From: Chlorokybus atmophyticus
Taxonomy: Eukaryota > Streptophyta > Chlorokybophyceae > Chlorokybales > Chlorokybaceae
Length of the DNA stretch: 64,000 bases
Direction: 5' to 3'
Assembly: GCA_009103225.1 (NCBI GenBank)
Contig: RHPI01003488.1
Span: forward strand, 67,588-131,587
Shown here: piece after piece, positions 24,757 to 37,546 of the stretch
Numbering within the stretch: the stretch's first letter is position 1
Layout of the letters: the number at the start of each line of letters is the position of its first letter
Translations under genes and position numbers: made by a program
The notes under the pieces: generated by a model
What the model was told of the DNA's origin: nothing
Databases searched by the model: none
What the model saw: the letters and a program-made list of their open reading frames with translations, nothing else

Positions 24757-25155
24757 CTAATCCTTCTCCCTGAGCCTGGCGACTTTGTGCCATGCAGCGT
24801 CGTCGATGTAAGGCACGCAAGGGACATGCTCCAACGGGGACACGCCCCACGTATGCAGTCCATCGCGAAGCATCCTAAACTCCACAAGCGTTGCATTTGG
24901 TCCAAACGCAGCCTGGGAGTGCTCCTTGAAACGCTCAAAGGCAGTGCCATACACTAAGCCCACGTACACAACCATACTACCAATTAGGGAGTACATAGCA
25001 TAGATGACATGCGTTTCGTGAACAGGGCTGAGGGGTGCAGCAAGCGCATTGAAACTGTGCACCTTCACACGGACTTTGCATATGACTAGAAGTTGTAGCT
25101 GGTAGTGTGCGCGTAAGACTTGTCTTTTTACAGGTGCCCAGTCGGTCTGCGACAT
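24757..25155 (-). CDS. GIY-YIG endonuclease domain ORF of Penelope-like element
   Basis: A 132-residue minus-strand ORF. About residues 48-80 contain VIYAMYSLIGSMVVYVG and ERFKEH, the GIY / YIG beta strands and the Arg helix of the nuclease fold. In Penelope-like elements this domain nicks target DNA for target-primed reverse transcription. It lies upstream of the RT on the same strand. Whether it was once fused to the RT is unclear because of the insertion and stop codons between them. Confidence 0.7.
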   Translation of the reverse strand: MSQTDWAPVKRQVLRAHYQLQLLVICKVRVKVHSFNALAAPLSPVHETHVIYAMYSLIGSMVVYVGLVYGTAFERFKEHSQAAFGPNATLVEFRMLRDGLHTWGVSPLEHVPCVPYIDDAAWHKVARLREKD

Positions 25156-25396
25156 GTTGTCCTAGCAGGCTGAAACAGGAGCATGCACATGCAGTACCTA
25201 AGAGCGTGCAACCTATGCTGCCCCCGCAATCCAACAAGCAGCCGAACCAACCAGTCAGCAAGACCCAAATACCACGAACCGCGCACCCACGCACGACAGA
25301 GAAGGCACGTAGGGCTGCATGCAGACCCAGGGCGGCCGATGGCGATGAGAGTAGGGCTTATACAGCACCCAAACTGCAACCAGGACTCACTGGCGT

Positions 25397-25921
25397 AGTG
25401 TATGAGCTTGTCAAGTGATGCAATTCGCACTCGCATACAACACGGACAAACAGCCAGGACATCAGCACGCGCAATCAAATTAAGGCAGGGGCATAGCTAA
25501 GCGCAGTGCACTAGCTAAGTGCGTGCAAGGGTTGGGGGTGAGGGCGTGGGGCAAGGCAGAGCATGCAAGGCAGCAGGGCACCACCTATGGCCATGCAGAT
25601 ACAGGCATTAGGCCGGTGGCTTTGGGCAGGCAGCAGCGAGACAACAGCAGCAGGGCGGGTGTCGATGGGAGTGGGGGTCATGTACTGTGCTGTAAGGTGC
25701 AGATGCCACCACAGCCGCCATAGCAGTGCTTGCGCATTGTAAGACCCATATTGAGACCCTTAGTGAATGCCTGCAGGCATTCTCCAACGGCCAGATCCAA
25801 CGCGACAAAGCATAAGTCGATTAGTACAGTAGGAACGCTGCCAGTTGCAGTCACAGCAGTCACGGTTAGTTACAGTTAGTCACCAAGCAAGCAGCACCCA
25901 CAGACTGACCAAGAGCATGCA
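25397..25921. repeat. direct repeat copy B (pseudo-LTR)
   Basis: Partner of 21214-21773 in the same orientation. It diverges by small indels. Loss of the GGGAGT array relative to copy A is the main difference. Confidence 0.8.
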
Positions 25922-27101
25922 AACACATCTGAAGGAGGAAGGGAGAGGGGAAGGGAACTCATGGGCTGCCTGCTGACTGCATTGCCACTGCTGCACCGCT
26001 ACATCTGCTGACTACCGTTGTTAACGCTGCCCTGGTCATGTTGTACAGGTAATTACACGTGCATGCATGTGTGTTGCACGAAGTATGGGCAGTAGTGAAG
26101 GTAGATCAGTAGTGAACTTGGACATCCCGGTGGTGAATATAAGAGTGCGATGGTGTAGTGTGCTGACTGCATGCATGTTTGCTACATTCTCATGCATGCC
26201 ACAATCCTTGCATACTATATTATACATCATGTATAGGGTATGCATCGTAGTCATTCCAGATCTCAGACATGTATGTTCTGTGCGCTTGGTAAGCAGCAAC
26301 AGCAAGAATAGCACTTCAACTATCACCACAACCACGACAACAACCCTCCTCCTACCCGCCCTACCTATACAGCGTGTCTATTGGCATGAATCGCGCATGG
26401 TGGTGGGGGCCAAGCAGCTGTCCTGTGCGTCGTCGTCGTGCTTGCTGATGCTCGCACTCCCAGAGTAACCTCTACCTCTGCGTGCCTGCTCTCTGCACGT
26501 CATCCCTACCCATGTCATCTTCATGCGTGCTGCTTCTCACACCGGTACCACTTGAGGGTCTTCAACGATAGGCTCGAACTTGATTCTAATATGTCGCGTA
26601 GCGCTTAACTCTTCGTTGGCCCCCATTTAACTCTATGCTTGTCCACCTAGCTCTCTTGCTGTTGCTGCACTTGCACTGTTACTTGTCTTGGTATCTACAT
26701 TCATGCACTCTTTGTGTAGTATAATAAATAGAGTGCAAGGATTGTGGCATGCATGAGAGTGTGACACACACATGCATGAGCAGTCGACTCACAACACCAT
26801 GAAGCACTCTAATCAACCACCGGGCTGCCAACCTAGCTGCTACCTACCTTCTCTACTGCCCATACCCATTAGACATGCAGGCATGCGTATGTAGTATGTC
26901 ATGCACAATATGTGAAGCATGCTGGGCGTGCCATGCACACATACCCATCTAACTACACATAGCTATTGATTGACTTGATTCGCTTTACCGGTTATGATGT
27001 CATGTGCGCCATTTGGAATAATGAAACGTTCCTCAAGCGCTGCGGAAACAACATTTGCCTAGCATGTATTGTACAAATTGATCAGCATCGACATGGATCA
27101 C
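25922..27101. other. intergenic, no gene seen
   Basis: About 1.2 kb from the end of the Penelope-like element to the IMPDH stop codon. Short ORFs only; some poly-CAT/ATGC-rich low-complexity sequence. Confidence 0.6.
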
Positions 27102-30100
27102 CTAAAAACTTTTCTTGGTGTACGAGTGCATGTCATGTACTCCGCCTTCTTTTTGTGCTGCACCTGTTCGCACCTGCAATAACACACCAGTAGTTAGCAA
27201 ACCGACACCAGAGAGAAGCCACGTTCACTACCATCAACCCCAAGAGCGTTGATGCAACACTCACCTCAAACCGCAATATGCCATTGTACAGCTTGGTGCG
27301 CGCATCTGGGATGCTTATACAACCAAAGTCTTGGAAGCCCTGCTTGGCTGCCTGGATCAGATAAGGCACAAGCCTGCGTATGCTGCCCTTATCTACGACG
27401 GCACCAGACACTCCTTGCGCTATCTGCACACATATGAGCACAGGTTGAGTCAGGCCAAAGCATGACTTAACCGCCAGCCGTAACTAATGTATTGCAGGCA
27501 TGCATATTTGACCTTAAGTCGAGTGGTGTCCGACAGGTAACGCGAGTCACTGCCCTTAGCCATGGCCTCTAGCGAGCCCATACCACGATATGCTTTCAAA
27601 CGAACACCATCCTGAAAAAGACGCAAGTTTTGTGAAGCCCTCAACTGGCACAATTAACGCAACAAACAGTTCACACCTTGTAAAAGTAGTCCCCTGGTGC
27701 CTCCTCTGTTCCTGCCAGCACACTGCCCATCATTGCACAGGAGCCACCAAGCGCAAGTGCCTGCAGGAAGAGAGCAATTTGCATATGGAAGTGGTCACCG
27801 GTAATAGCTGAGTGTCCTTGCTTGATTCACATACCATTTCACACCTACACATAACAGCATAACACACCTTCACAATGTGTCCAGAGTTTTGGATGCCACC
27901 GTCTGCAATGATAGGCACATCTTTCGCGTTGGCATAGCTGGCCACCTTGTACACAGCTGTTGCCTGACAAGCAAGGTCAGTCTAGATCAATAAACACCCG
28001 GCATTTTGAGTGACGACCTGCACTGACACACTTCAAGGGCGTACCTGTCCACGTCCAACTGCGCATACTTCCTGCGTTGTGCAGATTGAACCAGAGCCTG
28101 AAGCAACATCAACAGACGTTGAGAACTATGCAATCATGCAATCACAGGGTAGGCATGTACCCACCCATGCCTACGCGCAGGCCATCAACGCCAGCATCTA
28201 TCAGGCGTCGTGCTTGTGCAATGGTGACCACATTCCTGCGCCGTCCCATGTATCAGCCCATGGAACACCAGCATCGCTCAGTGACCAAGTCAAGAGCTTC
28301 CAGCATGCTGATGCTGCAATGAAACATGCATACCCTCCAATGACGTCTAAACTCGGATGCACCCGCTTGATGTGCGAGACCATTTGCATCTGGAAAGTAG
28401 AATCGCCTTGCGATGAGTCAAGCACCAGGACGTCAACCCCTGCTTGAACAAGAGCATCCAGCCGCTTCTTGTCATCTTCTCGCGTGCCAATTGCTGCGCC
28501 AACCAGCAGCCTGCAGTCATCAGCACTTATTTTTTGGCTCACGACAATCAGCTGGCACAAGTAAGAGACCCGATTGCTGTGGTAGGGCGTGTCCACCTGC
28601 ACATGACAACCATTAGACAGCATGAGCATTACCTGCCCTGAGAGTCTCTTGAGGGTGTGCCTGCAGCAGGATAGCCCATACTTTTTTTCATTTCAGCACG
28701 AGTAACAACTCCAACTAGCTCTCCACTCTTGCCCAGGATTGGTACCGCTTGCTGGTGTGATTCTGCCAAAAGTAGCCTGACCTGTGGCAGAACAGTGAGC
28801 AGAAAGCCCACAACGAAAACAGAAGGAGAATTGTGCAAGATCTGAGTTTTGCGCGTAAACAACCCTTGTGACATGCTGCCAGTTCAGTACTCCACCCACT
28901 AGTATGAACCCACAATGGCGTGCACGATGGCATCCTGCGCTGCAAAAAGCAAGAAAGCTACTTACATCCTCTGCAGTTGAATCCTCTGTAGCACGTGCGA
29001 GCTCCGCAGCGGGTGTCATGACCTCTGCAACTGAGGTACTCGCGCGGCCAGCAACCAAGTCCGCATCCACCTCACTGACAATCCCAAGAAGTCTACCGCC
29101 AGCGCGACCCTCTTCCACCACAGCAACGGCTAATGAACCCGTTGTTTCCCGCACTCGATCAAAGTCCTGTCACAAGAACCCTGAACATCTTCACCTATGC
29201 AATGTCAATTGCTTGGACAGAAAAACAACAAACCATGGAGCCAGAATGCATATCATGACATGCATGCTGGGCAATGCATACCGCAATGGTGTGTGTCGGT
29301 GCAAGCAGGACAGGTTCCATAGCAGCAAGGCCGTGTACAGTGCCGCCACCTTTAGCAAGCGCAACGTGGCGGGCCTGTGTCTCAATGGTGTTATTGTAAT
29401 GGATAAATCCCAGCGCACCCAGAGTGGCCATCGTAGCAGCCATGCGCGCTTCTGTCACGGTGTCCATGGGGCTTGACAAAAGTGGTGTGCGTAAAGCAAC
29501 ATTGCGGCTGCAGCGCGACGACAGGTCAACCTGCATATGCGAGAAAGTGTTTTTCCATAGCCAGACCAGTGCTTGACATGCATTGCTGCCTGTGAACTTG
29601 ACTGCAGCATGTTTGGCAGCATTATGAGCAAACCGAATAAGATGTCAACTGTGAAAGTATGCACGGAAATTGCAAAGGTGCTCGCTGTTATCACAGGACA
29701 AACCTACAGCACTGAAGTTCATACAACTACAAGGTCTCTAAGTACACGTCAGCTCGCAGGTAGTGTACGCTATAAGTAACAACATATAAAAGATTGCCCT
29801 ACGGTTGAGAAAAGAGTTCCGTCAAGAATGGCTTGTACATATTCTGTATTGGCAGCACACAATTGTCGATAGTAGCGTAGTGTCATGACGTAGTGTCATG
29901 ACCGAAAACCAAGATCATGGAACGTAACGTTGAAAAGAATAAAAATGACTTTGGGGTTGATACAAATGGTAGAGATATCAGCATTGTGGGCTGCCATGAT
30001 GTGCCTCACCTCATCCACACTGAAGCTGATATGCCCCGGGTGCATGATAACGTCATCGTAGGTATAGCTCATCCCCTGGCCAAATAGCTTGGCAGCGGGG

Positions 30101-30156
30101 AACCCATCGTCCTCGTCGCTCCATTGCGCAACAACACCGTTGCTCACCGCCGCCAT
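27102..30156 (-). CDS. IMPDH: inosine-5'-monophosphate dehydrogenase
   Basis: Catalyses NAD-dependent oxidation of IMP to XMP, the committed step of GMP synthesis, in the cytosol. Twelve exons: 30156-30010, 29530-29282, 29166-28966, 28781-28633, 28510-28334, 28235-28165, 28097-28045, 27963-27868, 27760-27677, 27611-27513, 27423-27265, 27173-27102. They give exactly 518 codons plus TAG, the usual family length. Visible landmarks: SYTYDDV near the start, [17 protein letters not shown], two CBS motifs (~130-250), [21 protein letters not shown], the catalytic-Cys loop [11 protein letters not shown] (Cys about residue 337), [20 protein letters not shown], and the flap RGMGSLEAM. The C-terminus is SYTKKSF. 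A second in-frame ATG lies 12 codons upstream (30192); the 30156 start fits the family better. Confidence 0.97.
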
Positions 30157-30255
30157 GCCTGCCCCTTCGCCCGCCACCACCACGACCACCACTGCCGCCG
30201 CTCAATTAGGGTTAGCACATGCAACTCTCCAACTCGGAAGGGAAGCACTTGTCAA

Positions 30256-30284
30256 TTTCTTCCGTGCTGACAGCACGGAAGAAA
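30256..30284. repeat. 29-bp perfect palindrome upstream of IMPDH
   Basis: The 14-bp arms are exact around one central A, about 100 bases upstream of the IMPDH ATG. Its size and position resemble the palindromes upstream of the sugar-dehydrogenase gene, though the sequence differs. Confidence 0.85.
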
Positions 30285-31160
30285 GAGCAGATGTTCATCG
30301 GCTTGATTCGGAAGTTCCACGAGGGCCGCGCCGTACAGATCTTTTATTGCCAGCAGATTCGACGGTTCGCTGCATTGATCGGAGGCAGCAGCGGTGGAAG
30401 AAAGATCAGCAGTGATCAGAAAGCAACAGCACTGGAAACATCAATGCAACCATCAAACGAACGAATAACGAAAAGCAGGATAACTCCTGCTTCGACATGC
30501 TGATGGTGAAGCTCAGCTTGTGCCGCCTTGCGTGGCGTGTGCACAGGCTGCTTGCTGCTGAAGGCTAGCCTGGTCGGCTTGGAGTTGTGTGAAGCAGGGT
30601 GTGTGTAGCAACTCGTTGTGAAGCAGCAATCTGGTTAGGCTTATCTGCAGCTGGTAGTGAACCTGAGCCCCTTCAGCCAGCTACACTCACAGCTGGCTGA
30701 AGCCTTGTGGTCTAGTTGCTGCATCCTGGGAACCGCCGCCGGGTTATCCCCCGTGGCTGGGACGGTGTGCGGAGGTGGAGGTGGCATAGCTGAACCAGGC
30801 TTATTGCTTTAGTGAGCTGAACAGCAGCTGAGATTGTTGCTTTGGGGTTGAGTGGACAAGGGAGAGTGCCATGCGCTGTGATCTTGCGCTGTTTCAAGCA
30901 AGAGCAGCCTGCTCAGGCTAGCTGGTCGTTGTGGTCGTACTAAGGCCTACCTTTATCATGGTGAGAGCCCCGCCTAGTCTGATGCTGCTGTGCTTGCAGC
31001 TTTCTTGCACCAGAGTTCCTTGCATGCTCAACTCCTGGTATATGCAAAGCAACGCAGTTGTACGGGGTGTTGCACCTTAAGACGTAGCGCAGTGCACCCA
31101 ATACATGTACATGTTGAAGACCAGCCATCTTGCTATCATCATGCATAAGCAGCCCGCCCC

Positions 31161-31478
31161 NNNNNNNNNNNNNNNNNNNNNNNNNNNNNNNNNNNNNNNN
31201 NNNNNNNNNNNNNNNNNNNNNNNNNNNNNNNNNNNNNNNNNNNNNNNNNNNNNNNNNNNNNNNNNNNNNNNNNNNNNNNNNNNNNNNNNNNNNNNNNNNN
31301 NNNNNNNNNNNNNNNNNNNNNNNNNNNNNNNNNNNNNNNNNNNNNNNNNNNNNNNNNNNNNNNNNNNNNNNNNNNNNNNNNNNNNNNNNNNNNNNNNNNN
31401 NNNNNNNNNNNNNNNNNNNNNNNNNNNNNNNNNNNNNNNNNNNNNNNNNNNNNNNNNNNNNNNNNNNNNNNNNNNNNN
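31161..31478. other. assembly gap (N)
   Basis: A 318-base run of N, with CCCGCCCC before it and TCTCCCCCCC after it, suggesting a C-rich or repetitive unresolved tract. Confidence 0.99.
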
Positions 31479-31721
31479 TCTCCCCCCCGCACAACTGCAT
31501 GTGTGGTCATGTGTCTTAGTGAAGGTACATGCACCTGAAGCAAGACACTTTTGCTATCCACTCTCAACGCACGAACTGCTCGCCGCCAACACACATCATC
31601 ATCACCACCACCACCAACCACAACACTAACTGCATGAGTGGGCATGCGAGGTACGGGTACATGCACCTGCCGACACAAGCAGTTGAAGTGCACACTCAAG
31701 GGACATGTAGCACTGTGAGTT

Positions 31722-31776
31722 GCACATGTGTGCACAATACGTCTTACTGTGCACACATGTGCAAAATAAGACGTAT
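31722..31776. repeat. interleaved inverted repeats (pseudoknot topology)
   Basis: Arm A 31722-31735 pairs with A' 31749-31762 (14 bp, perfect). Arm B 31737-31746 pairs with B' 31767-31776 (10 bp, perfect). The order A-B-A'-B' is interleaved, not nested. Confidence 0.8.
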
Positions 31777-32022
31777 CTTTGCAACATCTTTGCTGCAGCC
31801 TCGTTGCAGTAGTCATACTACAGCAGGTGCACACCTATTCCATTACTATTTCAACTCTGCAAGCTGTATATCGCTAGCTACGTGACAGCTGTTATTGCTG
31901 ATGAGTTTGCCTTGCTATATATAGACTTTCTTATGACGTATTGGTACAGGAGGTTAACACCATGCTGCAGTAGCATCAGGCACTTGCGCTGCGTGTATAG
32001 TTATACAACGGAATCAACACAA

Positions 32023-34351
32023 ATGGTTCAAACAGCTGGTGAAGGGAGCGGTCAGGCCGAGCCAGTGCTTCCAGTATGTGTTCTTTCTGGATACAGTATT
32101 GCAGCATGTGATGATGATCGTGAACCCGAAACAGCATCCGCTGCACCTTCATTCCTACCCGCAATCAGCCTTGTCTTAACCCTCACTCTGCACTTCGCCG
32201 CAATATTTGTCGCACTGCCCGCTACCCCTGATGTGTTGGCCCGAGAGTTGTGCGGCCACGTTGCAGCATCTTGCCCAATCGCTCTGTACTACTCCGCTAT
32301 CTCTCTTGCTGTGAGTGCAGTAAGGACTGGTAGATGTGTGGCTTTGAGGTGTTTTGAGCACTTGGGCTTGGCAGCAGTCAAAATGACACGCTCTCCTCAT
32401 CACAGGTTGGCGCCTTGTTGACGGCAACGACTGCACCGTTGCTTGGTGCCCTGTCGGATTCAAAGTTTGGCCGCAAGCGCACCATCGCAGTGGCTCTTTG
32501 TTGCCACTTCGCACCATTTGCCATGTTTGCGGTAAGTTGAAGCTTGACAATCATGCTACTTAAGGGAATGCTGTTGGCACTTAACAAGCTGGTCCTGACT
32601 GTCAGATAGGGACTAGTAAGCCGTTTGTATGGGCGTACCTCTCTGTGCGCACGGTGTTTGGCGCATTCAACCTCACCTTACTCGGCCTCGCTCTCACATA
32701 TGTGGTAAGCACATGCACAGACACACACGCACAGGGCTATGCCCTGACCATACAAACGAAGTACTATGTGCAGACCTATGCATGCGTGTGCACTTGCACA
32801 CACGCGTGCACACACCCTCAGTTGTTTGAGGTGTATCACGATGATTAACACCTTGAGTGTTGTTACTGAGTTGTTGGGTGATTGAATGTCCATTTGCTGC
32901 AGGCCGATCTTGTTCCTTCTGCTTCATCCACGTCATCCTGTCCTTGCTTGCGCACGTATTGGATGGGCTTGGCGGCTCTCTTGCCTCCGTCCATAGGTAA
33001 CTTACTCGGGACCGCGCTCTCACGTTCTTCATTTATTCCTGAGATTGCGGGCATGCTCGGTGGCGCCGCCAAAATCCATGGCCTGGGAGAAGCGACGCCA
33101 ACAATACACCGTGATGAGCTTGCGTTGTTCAGAGCCGCAGCTGTCATGAGCGCCACTGCCGCCATTGGCGTGCTCGTGCTTGTGCCAGAAAGAAGGTGCG
33201 CATCTTCTCGTGATTAGCTGATGGCTTACAACGCAGCTTCGTATGCGCGGTTATACGTTCACACACACGCGTAGCAACACACATGAACGCAATGCTGCCT
33301 TACAGGTCTCCTTCAAATTCACAAAAGCAGGAAAAGCCCAGCTCCCATTCAGTGGTAAGCAGATTTGTGCTCTCCTGCCACTCTTTCATCTGACCACAGC
33401 CTTATACGAGAAGCCTGACATTGTTGTAAACAGCGGCGACAATCATGGCTGTACATTCTATGCGTGATAGTGTTCCTCTCTGCCCTGGCCGAGCGCGGTG
33501 ACAGAGAGGCCCGGCTGTTTTTCTTGAAGTCCAGGTTTGGGTTCGCCAGAGCGCAGCTCTCAAGAGTTTTGCAGTTGCATGGAGCCACTGTACTTGGCTT
33601 GCAGGTTAGTAAACGACGTGACAACACGCTTGTGCATATACATGGCTGCTGCTGTGCACGTAACATAATGGTAACATGTGGGCAGGCAGTTGTGGCGCCA
33701 TTGGTGACACGCGCGCTTGGTGTCACGGGCATGCTGGCTGGCTCTGCGCTTCTCAACTCCGCGCACGGGGTTTTGCTTGGTCTAGCCTCCACACCAACAA
33801 GTAACTACTGTGATTGTCTCACCCAACATGCTGGTGTTGCTGTAAGTTTTGATGACATATACGACATAGGGAATGTGCTGAGTGATACAATGCATCATTG
33901 TGTGCAGTGGCATATGTCGCTGTAAGCATAGGTGCAGCTGGTGTGCTGGCTTGGCCGGCAGCCGCATCTCTTGTGGCAGCTGCCGCACCTCCTCATCAAC
34001 AGGTGAACACACATGCCCGCCTTCATGCTATTGATGAATGCTTTACGTACGTACACTAACCTTACATGCATCCCACACACACAGGGTGTCTACCAGTCTT
34101 CGCTAGTGTCAGCGCGCTCTCTGGCAGACGTCATTGGTCCGGCCCTGTTTGACGCTCTTACTGGGGTGTTCATGTCCTCATGGAGACCGTTTGACTGCCC
34201 GGGCATTGCGTTCCTGTTGGGTGGGCTTGTAGCAGCGGGGGGGTTCGTGTTGACATTCCCCTTGGCAAGGTGCATGAGCAAAACAAAGTTTGGTGCAGAG
34301 ACTGATGAGGAGGCCTTGACCAGACCGCTGCTGCTGGATGAAGAGGCATAG
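32023..34351 (+). CDS. MFS transporter, TetA/HIAT1 (MFSD14)-like
   Basis: Membrane carrier of the major facilitator superfamily; substrate unknown. Nine exons: 32023-32310, 32406-32531, 32606-32704, 32903-33195, 33306-33354, 33434-33604, 33686-33800, 33908-34002, 34085-34351. They sum to 500 codons plus TAG with consistent phases. TM helix 1 is about residues 48-70 (ISLVLTLTLHFAAIFVALP). The cytoplasmic loop signature GALSDSKFGRKRTI (motif A) follows helix 2. Further helices are seen around YLSVRTVFGAFNLTLLGLAL, WLYILCVIVFLSALA and GIAFLLGGLVAAGGFVL. A hydrophilic central loop joins the two six-helix halves. The tail ends LTRPLLLDEEA, resembling a dileucine-type sorting motif. ATG 32023 was chosen because the upstream in-frame sequence is not protein-like. 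A HIAT1-like (tetracycline-transporter-like) assignment fits best, but this is family-level only. Confidence 0.88.
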
Positions 34352-34456
34352 CGGCTGAGTTGTTGACGCTGAAACCAGTCTTGAGAGTGTAGATAAGCCT
34401 TATAACTTATACCTTGTTCATTTACCGCACATTATATAGTATTCTACACATCAGTA

Positions 34457-35476
34457 TGTGACTAGAACAAGTGAAACCAAAGTCTTTCCATGCCAGGACA
34501 TGTGACTGTTGTAAGACAGGTTGTTATGAGCTCAGCGCTGCCAGCAAGTGTGAACAACTACACGCATGCACCTCCTGTTGGGCAATGCATCCGCTCCCGC
34601 CTCCCCTCCTCCCCGAGCCACCTGGCTATTGAGGGCAACCGCAGTGCACATGTTGCAGTGTCTTGTGTACAAAGGATGCAAGGGGCGTTGTCCTTGCACG
34701 GCGTGGTGGATGCGGCATCAGTGGATGCATAGCTGGTCAGTCACTGGATGCAAGAGCCATTGAGCGAGAACTGTGCGGGCACCCGCCAGTGGGCACCAAC
34801 TGTGCAGGCACTGTCTATCATTACAAACCTTCGTTGGCACTAGTTCTCGTTGCAGCCTTCAAGAAGGCGCAGTCAGCAACTTGCCTGTCTCCAGTGGCTG
34901 GACGGCGGCAGAGTGACGCAAATGGACATCGCGTGTGACTAGAACAAGTGAAACCAACCAGTGGCTGGACCGCGGCAGAGTGACGCAAATGGACATCGCG
35001 TGTGACTAGCACAAGTGAAACCAAAGTCTTTCCATGCCAGGACATGTGACTGTTGTAAGACAGGTTGTTATAAGCTCAGCGCTGCCAGCAAGTGTGAACA
35101 ACTACACGCATGCACCTCCTGTTGGGCAATGCATCCGCTCCCGCCTCCCCTCCTCCCCGAGCCACCTGGCTATTGAGGGCAACCGCAGTGCACATGTTGC
35201 AGTGTCTTGTGTACAAAGAATGCAAGGGGCATTGTCCTTGAACAGCGTGACGGACGCGACATCAGTGGATGCATAGCTGGTCAGTCACTGGATGCAAGAG
35301 CCATTGAGCGAGGACTGTGCAGGCACCCGCCAGCGGGCACCAACTGTGCAGGCACTGTCTATCATTACAAACCTTCATTGGCACTAGTTCTCGTTGCAGC
35401 CTTCAAGACGGCGCAGTCAGCAACTTGCCTGTCTCCAGTGGCTGGACAGTGGCAGAGTGACGCAAATGAACATCGC
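34457..35476. repeat. ~477-bp tandem duplication downstream of the MFS gene
   Basis: Unit 1 (34457-34933) and unit 2 (35001-35476) are nearly identical, separated by a partial third piece (34934-35000) repeating only the unit's two ends. Both carry an ~80-codon ORF starting MPGHVTVVRQVV with no recognisable family; the few differences do not look coding-constrained. 34352-34456 and 35477-35939 hold nothing recognisable. Confidence 0.85.
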
Positions 35477-35939
35477 AACCAGCAACCATGACAGGCAACT
35501 TGGGACAGTCGCTGATATGTACTGCCCACCCCAAGTGTGGCTGACCCTGATGTCACTGACACGCAGTAATCGCCCAGTAACAACACCACTGTATTGCAGT
35601 ACCAGCAAAATCCAACGGCGTACATATCGTGCACAAGATCAGAAGGTCTGATGGCAAGCTGCTGCACACGCTAGCATGTGCAGCTGCCTACCCAGTACAC
35701 ATGGTGTTCCCTGCATGAACATGCCTGTTATTGCCCGCAGTGAATGCTGCGTCTAGTGTTATGTCAGTATGGCGCGCGTTCAAGTCAGGGCTAATAATAC
35801 GCTATCCTACGAAGAGCAGCTGTACAGGGGACTAGCGACTCAGGGGAGGAGCCTAAGGTTACAAGCTATGGACAGGGGGAGCGCACACTGGTCCAATCGC
35901 AGGCTCTCTCTTGCAATAATTCAGACCTACACTATCACT

Positions 35940-37513
35940 CTACCAGGAAGCTGAGTTCACTCTTCGCAGCTTTCTTGGCTCTTCTTTCCCCCTCGATGCT
36001 GCCGCCGCTGCAGTTGCTGCCGCAAACGCTTTTTCTATACCATTTACCTGACAAATAGAGAGTTCAACATTTCGTGCCAAATGCAACAACACAAACTAGC
36101 ATGAGTTCACCCTCGCTCTGGGCCATTCGACCGCTGTTGTACAACACTACAGTGCGGATGCGGCACAAGCAGCAATGCACCCGTATCACCACTACCTTTT
36201 CTGTTCGAAGACGCTTGTTATCTTCTTTTAAGGCTGTAACTTCTGCCTCAAGCTCCTGGGTGTACGCCTGCATGGGTATTCAGTTGGTGAAAACGACATC
36301 ACAAAGCAAGCAGCTCACTGGTTAACAACTCATATATGCCAGTACAACACACCCACCTGCTTTCGTGCTCTAGACCTAGCCGCAGACTCCCTGTTCTTAA
36401 TCATTCTCTTTGCCTTCCTGTCACTTTTCTGACCCAGATGTTCGCCCGACCGTTTCTGTCCTGCAGACGGCGCAGTCGAGTCCGTATCGTCATCATCACC
36501 CCGGTCTGATGTCGCGGTTTGCTGCCTTGTAGGTGTCACAGGCTGAGCGGCTCGCGTCGGGCTCACAACAACAACAGGTGCCGGCAGTACTCGTGGCAAA
36601 GCTGACGCATGTTGCCTCTTGAGACCCAACGGCACTCCTTGATGGACCGCTTGATGAACTGCTTGATGCACCATGGGGCGCACACCCTGTGGGATTGCGA
36701 CACTGTGGTGCAAAACCGGCCGCGGCTGTAAGGTAGGACTGAAGCTTCTGAACCCTGTGGCTGGCATGTCTGGCTTTCCCCTACCTACGGCACTGGCGAT
36801 CTGTGGGCTCAGGTCTTGTACGCCAGCAAACTTGAAGAAGTCTCCGACAGTCATTGCTGACTTTGCAGGGGTTGTCGCCTCACCAGCGCTTGCAGCTGGT
36901 GGTGGAGAGATTGAACTGGATATGGACCGCCACACCTGTTGCATGGTTGCCACGCATTTCAGCAACACCGCCGTCAATGCCCATAGATGCTGTCAACGTG
37001 ATCCACCAGCACACAAGTGGTGCATGCCAGCAAGCTCAATGTGTCTCGACAGCAACTATACTGTAGAATCCCACAGCCTTGCAATGCACAGCACAACGAG
37101 CCTAGACCAGACTATACACGCAATGCAGCCCACCTCTTCCACCGTCTTCCCGCCAATCCCTTGCGGCAGTGCCAGGGAGTTCTGTCGAGAAAGGGTGGGG
37201 CTGCGCAGAGCAGGTGTGGAGAGGCTTATGTCCGTAGCTTGCATAGCGCTCTCTTCAACGTTCCAAATGTTTTGCACAAAATCGGACATGTTGATGCTCC
37301 CAAGCGTCTTCCCGTGCGAGTCCGGGTTGGAACTCAGCGCCTTTTCAACCTCTTCGAGCGTCATGTGGTAGACGGAGCCGGCTCTAACCAGTCCATCTGA
37401 CAGCGTCGGTGACCTGTTTAGACATGCAGTTAGTAAAAGTTGGCTCACCTCACAAGCAACACAGCACGGCAGGGGGTGTGCTGCTGTGGAGGACGAATGC
37501 ATAATTACACAGT

Positions 37514-37546
<33 letters not shown>

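Larger units (their letters stand above)
21214..25921 (-). mobile_element. Penelope-like retroelement with direct terminal repeats and upstream GIY-YIG
   Basis: Between two directly repeated ~500-bp blocks lie, in minus-strand order, a GIY-YIG endonuclease ORF (25155-24757) and a reverse transcriptase (23461-22118). Direct (pseudo-)LTRs plus RT plus GIY-YIG define Penelope-like elements. In canonical members GIY-YIG follows the RT. Here it precedes it, as in the permuted Chlamys/Naiad-type clade known from green algae and other taxa. The RT frame contains stops and a tRNA-like insertion sits between the domains, so this copy is dead. Confidence 0.75.
30157..32022. other. IMPDH / MFS divergent intergenic region
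   Basis: This should hold both promoters. It contains a perfect palindrome (30256-30284), an N gap (31161-31478) and an interleaved inverted-repeat pair (31722-31776). No gene was recognised. ORFs overlapping the gap are artefacts of N. Confidence 0.6.
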
